Below are positions 1 to 5,271 of a stretch of DNA of 10,696 bases, in pieces. Positions within the stretch are counted from its first letter, which is position 1. The number at the start of each line of letters is the position of its first letter. Below the pieces are notes generated by a model. It was not told where the DNA came from, made no database searches, and worked only from the letters and a program-made list of their open reading frames with translations. The stretch is from Verrucomicrobiota bacterium (GTDB taxonomy: Bacteria; Verrucomicrobiota; Verrucomicrobiia; Limisphaerales; J093), in NCBI GenBank assembly GCA_029907285.1, contig JARYMD010000127.1, positions 1-10,696 on the forward strand, read 5' to 3'. The translations under genes were made by a program, and so were the position numbers.

Positions 1-1
1 T

Positions 2-187
2 GCCAGCTTCCTCTACATAGTGATGTCCGTCGCCATCCTTGCGGCATCCTCACCATGGGGACGTGGCGGGCGGATCGATTTGTCATGGGTTCTTGGGGGA
101 CGCGCAGTGTTTCTCGGACTGTCTTGTGTGGTTGGTCTGCTCCCGTTGAGGTCGGGTCTGAGCCGATTGGCAAAGTTCGAGCTTTGA
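2..187 (+). CDS. C-terminal end of a probable membrane protein (partial)
   Basis: The reading frame is open from base 2 to a TGA at 185-187, giving 61 residues, and the gene would begin before the window. The translation has two hydrophobic stretches. One is near the left edge (ASFLYIVMSVAILAAS) and one follows a short Gly/Arg-rich, probably polar, loop (VLGGRAVFLGLSCVVGLLPL). The protein ends in a basic tail, RSGLSRLAKFEL. That pattern fits the last two helices of a polytopic membrane protein. I do not recognise the family. An open run of 61 codons is not rare by chance in GC-rich DNA, so the call rests mainly on the hydrophobic pattern and on the fact that a repeat element starts right at the stop. 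The competing frame starting at 55 encodes Arg/Ser-rich sequence with no membrane pattern and looks like a shadow. Confidence 0.45.
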   Translation, partial: ASFLYIVMSVAILAASSPWGRGGRIDLSWVLGGRAVFLGLSCVVGLLPLRSGLSRLAKFEL

Positions 188-238
188 AGGACCTGGATGC
201 AAGTTCTGGCTGCGCTCCGCACCGAAATATGCGGGCTA
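184..238. repeat. Decayed copy of a palindromic intergenic repeat
   Basis: This segment matches two parts of the element at 3664-3778. Bases 184-203 match 3692-3711 at 16 of 20 positions (shared TTGAAGG, CC, GG, GCAAG). Bases 224-238 are identical to 3764-3778 (GAAATATGCGGGCTA). The stretch just before that (204-211, TTCTGGCT) also matches 3744-3751 at 7 of 8 positions. Relative to the longer copy, about 32 internal bases are missing. The left inverted arm is not recognisable here. The copy begins on the stop codon of the gene end at 2-187 and lies about 40 bases upstream of the next start. Confidence 0.6.
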
Positions 239-276
239 AATCTTTACAGCCGGAGACCGGGTGTTACAGTGCGGTC

Positions 277-954
277 ATGGCACTGCCAATTGATGAAGCT
301 GATTTTATCGACCGCGAAGTTCACGGCCTTCGCGAACCAGCGGGCAATCCGCAGCCTGCTGCCGCGCCGCGCCCCCCAACGAGGGAAGAACTGGCCGCCA
401 AGGTAAGCGAAGCGCAACACCGGATCGCAGAACTGAAGCGCGCACAAGAGGAACTCGAACGCGAACGCTCCGCGCTCGAAGAAGCGCGGCGCCGCAGAGC
501 CGAGTTTGAATCCGGCCGCGCCGAAGTCATTGACCAGTTAACCCGGGGCATAGGATTGCTGGAAAAGGCCGAGTTCGAAGCCCGCAAGAGCGCCGAAGGC
601 ATGGCACGAACGCTGGCGGCTTTCAAAGAAGCACTCACGCAGGTCGAGGCAATAAAGGAAGAAACATGGACGCTCGAGAATTGGAACACCGAGCTGACAC
701 GCGCTCTGACCACGGTCGAAAACGCGCGCATGGAAATGAATTCTGCCAGGCTCAAATGGCCCCTGCTCGATGGCGTTGACGCCACCGCAAGGGAACCAAA
801 AGCTGAAACTGATGCGGCCAACGCGCCCGCTGACCTCCTGAGAGCACACACTTTCGGTGAGCTGTGCAAACTTGGATTCGCACTCACGTGGCCCCTGGCT
901 TTGGTGATGCTGCTGGCTTTTGCCGCCCTTGTCTTCGTTCAACTCAACAGGTGA
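277..954 (+). CDS. Coiled-coil protein with C-terminal membrane anchor, unknown function
   Basis: The gene encodes 225 residues of no family I recognise. Residues 1-33 are acidic then Pro/Ala-rich. Residues 34 to about 155 are strongly helical and rich in Glu, Arg, Ala and Leu with heptad-like spacing (AELKRAQEELERERSALEEA), typical of a coiled coil. A looser linker of about 40 residues follows, then one hydrophobic segment (TWPLALVMLLAFAALVFVQ), and the chain ends four residues or fewer later in LNR. There is no signal peptide, so a tail-anchored protein with its coiled coil in the cytoplasm is the simplest topology. I chose the ATG at 277 because upstream codons in this frame (from 55) run through the repeat element and the preceding gene end. 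The ribosome-binding signal is weak (GGAG at 252-255, too far away). The next gene, 59 bases downstream, has the same overall plan. Confidence 0.8.
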   Translation: MALPIDEADFIDREVHGLREPAGNPQPAAAPRPPTREELAAKVSEAQHRIAELKRAQEELERERSALEEARRRRAEFESGRAEVIDQLTRGIGLLEKAEFEARKSAEGMARTLAAFKEALTQVEAIKEETWTLENWNTELTRALTTVENARMEMNSARLKWPLLDGVDATAREPKAETDAANAPADLLRAHTFGELCKLGFALTWPLALVMLLAFAALVFVQLNR

Positions 955-1013
955 CAACCAATCAAATGGCCCTGCTTCAACCTGCTTGAACTTTCGGCTG
1001 TCGTGCTCCGGCG

Positions 1014-1523
1014 ATGAATCCGTTCCAAAGAAAACCTGATCCGATTGCGCTGCGCGAGCGGGCACTCAAAGCTCGAATTCAAGAATTGGAAACACAAATA
1101 CAGCAGCTCCGACAACGAATCACAGAAGAACAATCGCAGCCAAAGCTCCGGTCCACCGCCGCAGCGCGTCGGCCTGTCCAAACGCCCCAGCCCAACCGCG
1201 GCCGTGAACCAAGGTTCGAGGATGTTGATCACGAAAAGGTTCAACAGCTCGAAGAGAACCTCAACGATCCGGCGCGTTACAACGAACTGGGCCTCCGCAA
1301 GTACGATCCGTTCGCAGGACTCCGCCGCTGGCTCAAAAAGATCAAGGGCGAACCCAAACCGGCCAGCCCAAAACTGGTCAACTACCTTGCCGCCGGCAGC
1401 ATCCACGGACTGAAACCGCTCAGATACGAAAAACGCGTCGCACGAAACTGGTTTCTCGCCCTGTGCGCGTTTTTCATCCTCATGCTCTGGGGATTGATCT
1501 ATTTCTACTTCCGAGTCAGATGA
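1014..1523 (+). CDS. Small coiled-coil, tail-anchored membrane protein, unknown function
   Basis: The gene encodes 169 residues of no recognised family. The N-terminus is basic, followed by a short coiled coil at about residues 12-42 (RERALKARIQELETQIQQLRQR). A Pro/Arg/Gln-rich disordered segment lies at about 43-67. A polar region follows with FEDVDHEKVQQLEENLNDPARYNELGLRKYDPF, then a very basic stretch (RRWLKKIKGEPK). A single membrane segment lies at about residues 146-166 (WFLALCAFFILMLWGLIYFYF), with RVR at the end. Like its upstream neighbour it appears to be anchored by its C-terminus, with most of the chain in the cytoplasm. Its stop codon overlaps the start of the alkyltransferase gene in the arrangement ATGA, which suggests translational coupling. 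A scaffolding or envelope role is possible, but nothing in the sequence defines it. Confidence 0.8.
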   Translation: MNPFQRKPDPIALRERALKARIQELETQIQQLRQRITEEQSQPKLRSTAAARRPVQTPQPNRGREPRFEDVDHEKVQQLEENLNDPARYNELGLRKYDPFAGLRRWLKKIKGEPKPASPKLVNYLAAGSIHGLKPLRYEKRVARNWFLALCAFFILMLWGLIYFYFRVR

Positions 1524-2164
1524 GCACATGGACCTGCAAGATCAACACGCCGGTCGGTGAGTTTGCCGCCAAGTTCACGGCTGCCGGCCTTTGCGAACTT
1601 CGGTTTCCCCGTCAACAGCGCGGTGCAACGACTCGCTCGACCGCGCCTCTTCAGGCCATCGCGCCTCGAAAGATCAAAGGTTGGACAAATGCAACCCGGC
1701 GCGCAGTACTGTCGATACTTTCCGGAAAAACCCCAGACACACTCCCGCCGCTTGACCTGTCCAACGGCACCCGCTTCCAACGCAAGGTTTGGATGGCGAT
1801 TGCCGAGATTCCGCCGGGGCAAACCCGCACTTATTCGCAGTTGGCCGCTCGAATCGGGCACCCAAAAGCCTCCCGAGCGGTCGGGCAAGCTTGCGGCGCA
1901 AACCCGATCCCGTTGCTCATCCCATGTCATCGTGTCTTGCCCGCGACCGGCGGTTGGGGAGGTTTCTCCGCGGGTGCAAGGTGGAAAAGGCTCCTGCTCG
2001 AGCGCGAAAGCGCAACCCCTGGTTGGCGCCGGGTTAGCGAGGCTCCGCGTCAGACCGACCATGCGTGCGGCGTCGGCAAGCCGGTTGCGGCTGTGCGGTG
2101 GTGTTTGTGTGATTGCGCGCCGATGCGAAACGAATTATTTGCATGTCGAGCCAACGGGGTGTAG
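1520..2164 (+). CDS. ogt: Methylated-DNA--protein-cysteine S-methyltransferase
   Basis: This protein repairs O6-alkylguanine (and O4-alkylthymine) by transferring the alkyl group to its own cysteine, a suicide reaction in the cytoplasm. The hallmark IPCHRV gives the acceptor Cys136. Other family features are present in order: TYSQLA (Tyr105), SRAVGQACGANP with the Arg119 finger and Asn128, GGFSAG at 147-152, and the closing KRLLLERE helix ending near residue 163. The N-terminal lobe is short, as in Ogt-type proteins rather than Ada. The ATG at 1520 gives MSTWTCKINTPVGEF, a normal family start, and overlaps the upstream stop by ATGA; an in-frame ATG at 1463 would lie inside the preceding gene. 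The protein is 214 residues against a usual 160-175. About 50 residues after the canonical end (ATPGWRRVSEAP onward, with five Cys) have no counterpart I know and look like read-through into former intergenic DNA. Confidence 0.93.
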   Translation: MSTWTCKINTPVGEFAAKFTAAGLCELRFPRQQRGATTRSTAPLQAIAPRKIKGWTNATRRAVLSILSGKTPDTLPPLDLSNGTRFQRKVWMAIAEIPPGQTRTYSQLAARIGHPKASRAVGQACGANPIPLLIPCHRVLPATGGWGGFSAGARWKRLLLERESATPGWRRVSEAPRQTDHACGVGKPVAAVRWCLCDCAPMRNELFACRANGV

Positions 2165-2167
2165 TAT

Positions 2168-3658
2168 TTGGCCTTTAAAACGTCTGTGAAAATCCTGCTT
2201 GTTTACCCTAAAACTCCAGACACGTTCTGGAGCTTTAAACACGTTTTGCGATTGGTATCGAAGGGCGCCGCGCTTCCTCCGCTTGGCTTGTTGACGATAG
2301 CGGCACTGCTCCCGCGGCGATGGGAATTGCGGCTGGTCGATCTCAATGTCCGGAAACTCCGCGACGAAGATGTGCAATGGGCTGACTACATAATGATCAG
2401 CGCCATGCTCATACAACAAGAGTCGGTCCGCTCAATCGTCCAGCAATGCAAGAAATGGAAGAAACCGGTCATTGGCGGCGGCCCGTTGTTCACCACCAGC
2501 CACACCGCGTTCCCCGAAGTGGAGCACGTCGTGATCGGCGAAGCCGAAGAGCTCATGCCGCGCCTGATATCGGACATCGAGGCCGGGCAACTGGAAAAGG
2601 TTTACCGGAGCGACAAACGCCCTGATATCACAAAATCGCCGGTGCCACGCTGGGACCTGATAAATGTCCGCGATTACGTTACCATGGCTGTTCAGTTCTC
2701 GCGCGGGTGCCCGTTCGATTGCGAGTTTTGCGACATTATCATAATGAACGGCCGAGTCCCGCGCACCAAGACGCCCGACCAGCTTATTGCTGAGCTGGAT
2801 GCGCTGAGAAAGCATGGCTGGCGTCATACGGTGTTCATTGTGGACGACAATTTCATCGGCAATCGTAAACACACCAGGGCGCTTCTTGAAAGGATCATCG
2901 AATGGCGCCGCGAAACACGTGCCCCGTTCAGCTTCATCACCGAAGCTTCAGTGAACCTCGCCGATGACCCCGAGCTTTGCCATTTGATGGTCGAAGCAGG
3001 ATTCAAACGCGTGTTTGTGGGGATTGAAACCCCGGTCGATGAATCGCTCGGCGAATGCCGGAAACACCAAAACCAGCGCCGTGACCTTTCAGAAGCCGTG
3101 CGAACGCTGCAGCGCAGCGGGCTCGAGGTGATGGGGGGATTCATCGTGGGTTTTGACCATGACCCGCACGATATTTTCAAACGCCAGTTCGAGTTCATTC
3201 AGAAATCCGGCGTCGTGACCGCGATGGTTGGACTGCTGCAGGCGCTTCCGCAGACCCGGCTTTACCAGCGGCTCGCGCGCGAAGGACGGCTTCTCGCCAA
3301 CAGCACGGGAAACAACACCGCCAGCGCCCTCAATTTCAAGACCCGCATCAACAGAGAAGAGTTGATCCGCGGCTACCGCGAGCTCATGCGCCGGCTTTAC
3401 GAGCCGGGAGCATATTACGACCGCATCCTGACATTTTTGCGTGAACATCAACCACGCGGCCCGGTTTGCCCGCCGTCGTGGAGCGACATCAAGGCTTTCT
3501 TCAAGTCGTTCTGGTTCCTTGGCGTTTGGCATCGCGGCCGGCGCGCGTTCTGGCGTTTCTTTTTGAAGACGCTTGTTGAGCGTCCGCGTCAATTCCGCGA
3601 AGGCATGGAGCTGGCAATCATGGGCTATCATTATCGGCGAGTGGCCGAGGAGCTGTAG
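2168..3658 (+). CDS. B12-binding domain radical SAM protein, DUF4070 type
   Basis: This is a cobalamin-dependent radical SAM enzyme of the family that includes the hopanoid C-2 methylase HpnP; many members have unknown substrates, probably methylation or other carbon-centred chemistry. The N-terminal part (ILLVYPKTPDTFWSFKHVL, then PPLGLLTIAALLP, VGGGPLFTT-like VIGGGPLFTT, and GEAEELMP) is the Rossmann-like B12-binding domain. I see no DxHxxG lower-ligand motif. The radical SAM core follows with the cluster motif CPFDCEFC (Cys181, Cys185, Cys188, numbering from the TTG), then VDDNFIGN, ITEASVNLADD and GIETPVDESL. The C-terminal part, from GGFIVGFDHD through VGLLQALPQTRLYQRL, corresponds to the DUF4070 region, with about 100 further basic residues. 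The TTG at 2168 has GGGG eight bases upstream. GTG at 2186 would give the more usual family start VKILLVYP but lacks such a signal. Length 496 (490 from the GTG). It starts three bases after the ogt stop. Confidence 0.9.
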   Translation: MAFKTSVKILLVYPKTPDTFWSFKHVLRLVSKGAALPPLGLLTIAALLPRRWELRLVDLNVRKLRDEDVQWADYIMISAMLIQQESVRSIVQQCKKWKKPVIGGGPLFTTSHTAFPEVEHVVIGEAEELMPRLISDIEAGQLEKVYRSDKRPDITKSPVPRWDLINVRDYVTMAVQFSRGCPFDCEFCDIIIMNGRVPRTKTPDQLIAELDALRKHGWRHTVFIVDDNFIGNRKHTRALLERIIEWRRETRAPFSFITEASVNLADDPELCHLMVEAGFKRVFVGIETPVDESLGECRKHQNQRRDLSEAVRTLQRSGLEVMGGFIVGFDHDPHDIFKRQFEFIQKSGVVTAMVGLLQALPQTRLYQRLAREGRLLANSTGNNTASALNFKTRINREELIRGYRELMRRLYEPGAYYDRILTFLREHQPRGPVCPPSWSDIKAFFKSFWFLGVWHRGRRAFWRFFLKTLVERPRQFREGMELAIMGYHYRRVAEEL

Positions 3659-3663
3659 CCAAG

Positions 3664-3777
3664 AGCCCGCATATTTCCCAGCCCGGCGTGGTTGAAGGTC
3701 CAGGGAGCAAGAGCCGGGGGCGTTGCCTGCCAGACAACTTTGGTTCCGGCTATGCCGGGCTTGGAAATATGCGGGCT
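3664..3777. repeat. Palindromic repeat with 26-base inverted arms
   Basis: The left arm 3664-3689 and the right arm 3752-3777 are inverted copies matching at 24 of 26 positions. Both read AGCCCGCATATTTCC outermost, followed by AGCCCGGC one base further in. The 62-base centre includes TTGAAGG and GCAAGAGCC. It begins six bases after the stop of the radical SAM gene and ends about 70 bases before the hydrolase start. A second, decayed copy sits at 184-238. No ORF of transposase type is inside, so it is either a MITE-like or a REP-like non-autonomous element. As RNA the arms would form a long hairpin, which might also end transcription of the upstream group, although no U-run follows. Confidence 0.8.
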
Positions 3778-3805
3778 ATGCTGCACAAAGTTTGGGAGGG
3801 TGAAA

Positions 3806-3886
3806 ATGCAGCTTGCCAATTCCATTCTGAGCGGACTTGAATATGGCCGATGGGACTTCGCAAGTTCTTCGTGTTATTCGGGCTGA
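3806..3886 (+). CDS. Possible 26-codon leader ORF overlapping the hydrolase start
   Basis: The ORF reads MQLANSILSGLEYGRWDFASSSCYSG and stops at 3884-3886. It is preceded by GGGAGGG at 3794-3800, a strong ribosome-binding sequence five bases from the ATG, whereas the hydrolase ATG at 3850 has none that is convincing. It overlaps the first 37 bases of the hydrolase in another frame, so ribosomes could reach the hydrolase start by reinitiation or coupling. No homology is recognised. It may be fortuitous. Confidence 0.25.
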   Translation: MQLANSILSGLEYGRWDFASSSCYSG

Positions 3887-4770
3887 TCGCAGGCGGTGTC
3901 ATTGTCCTTTTGGGGTTGGTCGCGGGGGGACTGTATTTGTACCTGAACCCAAAGGTCACCAGACAAGACGGGATCGTGTACACGCAGCGGCATGGACAAG
4001 ACCTTACGTTCGGCATCGTTCGTCCGCGCCGCCCGAATGGTCTTGGCGTGCTTGTCATGGTAAGCGGCGGTTGGAAGTCACAGAAAGGGCCTTTCCCGAC
4101 ATGGCTGGCGGCGCCTTTGCTGCGACGCGGTTACACGATCTTTGCGGTTTCGCATTTGTCACAACCCGAAGCCACGGTGATGGAAATCGTCGAGGACGTT
4201 AATCGTGCGGTGAGGTTCATCAGACACCACGCTCGTGAATACGGAATTGATCCGGATCGACTGGGCGTGACCGGCGGGAGCGCGGGCGGGCATCTGAGTC
4301 TGATGTTGGCGACGCGCGGCGGCCCGGGAAAACCCGACGCACCAGACCCGATCGAACGCGCGAGCAGTGCAGTGCAAGCAGTGGCGATATTCTTTCCCGC
4401 AACGGACCTGTTGAATCTTGGTGATTCGACGGAGAACCTGCACGACGGCGGGCCGCCAAAAAGCTTTGTGAAAGCGTTTGGCCCGCAATCGACAAACCGC
4501 GAAGCATGGGCAGTTATCGGACGCGAAATGTCACCCATATACCACGTCAAATCGAACATGCCGCCGGTGCTGATCATTCACGGCAGTGCCGACACGCTTA
4601 CGCCATTGGACCAATCTGAGCGGTTCCGGGCAGCAGCGCTGAACGCCGGCGCACAGGTCGAACTGGTCGTCCGAAAAGGCAAGAAACACGGATGGCTGAC
4701 CATGGTGTTCGACGAACGGTTGATGGCCGATTGGTTTGACCGGCACTTGCGGAAAGGTGTCTCGCGCTGA
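3850..4770 (+). CDS. Membrane-anchored alpha/beta hydrolase (esterase/prolyl-oligopeptidase-like)
   Basis: This is a serine hydrolase of the alpha/beta fold, probably an esterase or acylhydrolase acting outside the cytoplasmic membrane; the substrate is unknown. Residues 6-32 form a hydrophobic signal anchor (FFVLFGLIAGGVIVLLGLVAGGLYLYL) with no clear cleavage site. The nucleophile elbow is GGSAGG with Ser144. The acid is Asp248 in IHGSADTLTP, and the histidine is His280 in KGKKHGW, all in the normal order. The strand-turn carrying the oxyanion hole reads VSGGW, where related carboxylesterases usually have HGGG or HGGGW. DPDRLGVTGGSAGGHLSL is typical of the dipeptidyl peptidase/BD-FAE-like branch. 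Length 306 residues is normal. The ATG at 3850 lets the anchor begin immediately, but no good ribosome-binding sequence precedes it. It appears to be transcribed separately from the radical SAM gene, with the palindromic repeat between them. Confidence 0.87.
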   Translation: MGLRKFFVLFGLIAGGVIVLLGLVAGGLYLYLNPKVTRQDGIVYTQRHGQDLTFGIVRPRRPNGLGVLVMVSGGWKSQKGPFPTWLAAPLLRRGYTIFAVSHLSQPEATVMEIVEDVNRAVRFIRHHAREYGIDPDRLGVTGGSAGGHLSLMLATRGGPGKPDAPDPIERASSAVQAVAIFFPATDLLNLGDSTENLHDGGPPKSFVKAFGPQSTNREAWAVIGREMSPIYHVKSNMPPVLIIHGSADTLTPLDQSERFRAAALNAGAQVELVVRKGKKHGWLTMVFDERLMADWFDRHLRKGVSR

Positions 4771-4903
4771 AGTCATTCAGCATGTGCCACCCGCCTGACA
4801 AGCGCGTTAATGATTTGCGAGTGACGGCGGCTTTGTCGTGATGGTTTCACCCCGCGCTCGCCCGAGAGAGCGGCGTGTGCGCTCTGAGAACCACATGAGA
4901 ATC

Positions 4904-4995
4904 TTCCGCCTAAAGGCGTGACTCTAACAGCCGCGGGCATGGCATCGCCCAAAGAGGGCAACCGATCGCCGTTAGGGTTCCGCGTTTACGCGGAA
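4904..4995. repeat. Inverted repeat whose arms are hairpins (REP/MITE-like)
   Basis: Arms 4904-4928 and 4971-4995 are inverted copies matching at 20 of 25 positions. Each arm is itself a hairpin. On the left, CGCC (4907-4910), TAAA, GGCG (4915-4918). On the right, TTCCGCG (4978-4984), TTTA, CGCGGAA (4989-4995). Two of the five differences between the arms form a compensating C-to-G and G-to-C pair that keeps the inner stem intact. The 42-base centre has GC-rich GCCC/GGGC motifs. No U-run follows, so it is not a standard terminator. Confidence 0.75.
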
Positions 4996-5007
4996 GAATA
5001 ATGAGCC

Positions 5008-5023
5008 TGGCACTTTATTTGCA
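5008..5023 (+). promoter_or_regulatory. Sigma-54 (RpoN) promoter
   Basis: TGGCAC at 5008-5013, five bases, then TTGCA at 5019-5023 reproduces the -24/-12 consensus TGGCAC-N5-TTGC with the correct GG-to-GC spacing. Transcription would start near 5034-5036 and proceed into the sensor kinase, whose start is about 235 bases downstream. Sigma-54 promoters need an activator ATPase bound upstream. No enhancer site could be identified, although the palindromic element just upstream (4904-4995) occupies the usual place. Confidence 0.65.
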
Positions 5024-5106
5024 TCCGTGTTGGCTGTGCGTGGCTGGCGGGGGGGCACGTACTGAATCAATTCGTTTGCTGGCGCATTCGGTTACCAATG
5101 TTGCAA

Positions 5107-5125
5107 GTGGCCGCAGGGCGGCCAC
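5107..5125 (+). promoter_or_regulatory. Strong hairpin in the presumed leader of the sensor kinase
   Basis: GTGGCCGC (5107-5114), loop AGG, GCGGCCAC (5118-5125) is a perfect eight-pair, GC-rich stem, followed by CTTTA. It could act as a weak terminator/attenuator or be part of a dispersed repeat. A GC-palindrome of similar make-up lies at 9436-9453. Confidence 0.45.
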
Positions 5126-5271
5126 CTTTAGCGAGGCGAACAAATCACCGAGAGCGGCGAGTACCAGTTGGACATTATGGCGCCGCATGACGGTCGGTCT
5201 GAGGCGGAGGCTCGCCAAGGCTGTTGCATTCCTGCGTTGAACTGAGGAGGAAAAGGGAGCACACTGCAACG

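Larger units (their letters stand above)
4771..5271. other. 501-base intergenic region rich in palindromes
   Basis: No convincing gene lies here. An ATG frame from 5001 to 5240 is Ser/Arg/Ala-rich, covers the sigma-54 promoter and a hairpin, and looks non-coding. The left part (4771-4903) is plain apart from small GC-rich inverted motifs around 4855-4872. It is followed by the nested inverted repeat 4904-4995, the sigma-54 promoter 5008-5023 and the hairpin 5107-5125. From about 5035 onward the sequence would be the untranslated leader, roughly 235 bases, of the sensor kinase. Confidence 0.7.

Noticed and set aside
55..276. Extension of the coiled-coil gene upstream to the ATG at 55
   Set aside because: The added 74 residues run through the repeat element and a hydrophobic gene end in another frame, and their composition is unlike the rest of the protein.
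3813..3842. Possible -35/-10 promoter (TTGCCA and TTGAAT) before the hydrolase
   Set aside because: The spacing is too wide and the -10 box would sit almost on the start codon.
5001..5240. 79-codon ATG frame in the gap before the sensor kinase
   Set aside because: Its sequence is low-information Ser/Arg/Ala, it spans the sigma-54 promoter and the 5107-5125 hairpin, and it has no ribosome-binding sequence.
5224..5271. TTG at 5224 as the start of the sensor kinase
   Set aside because: It would put 16 charged residues before the signal peptide, and the purine-rich ribosome-binding sequences (5244-5250 and 5254-5259) lie downstream of it.
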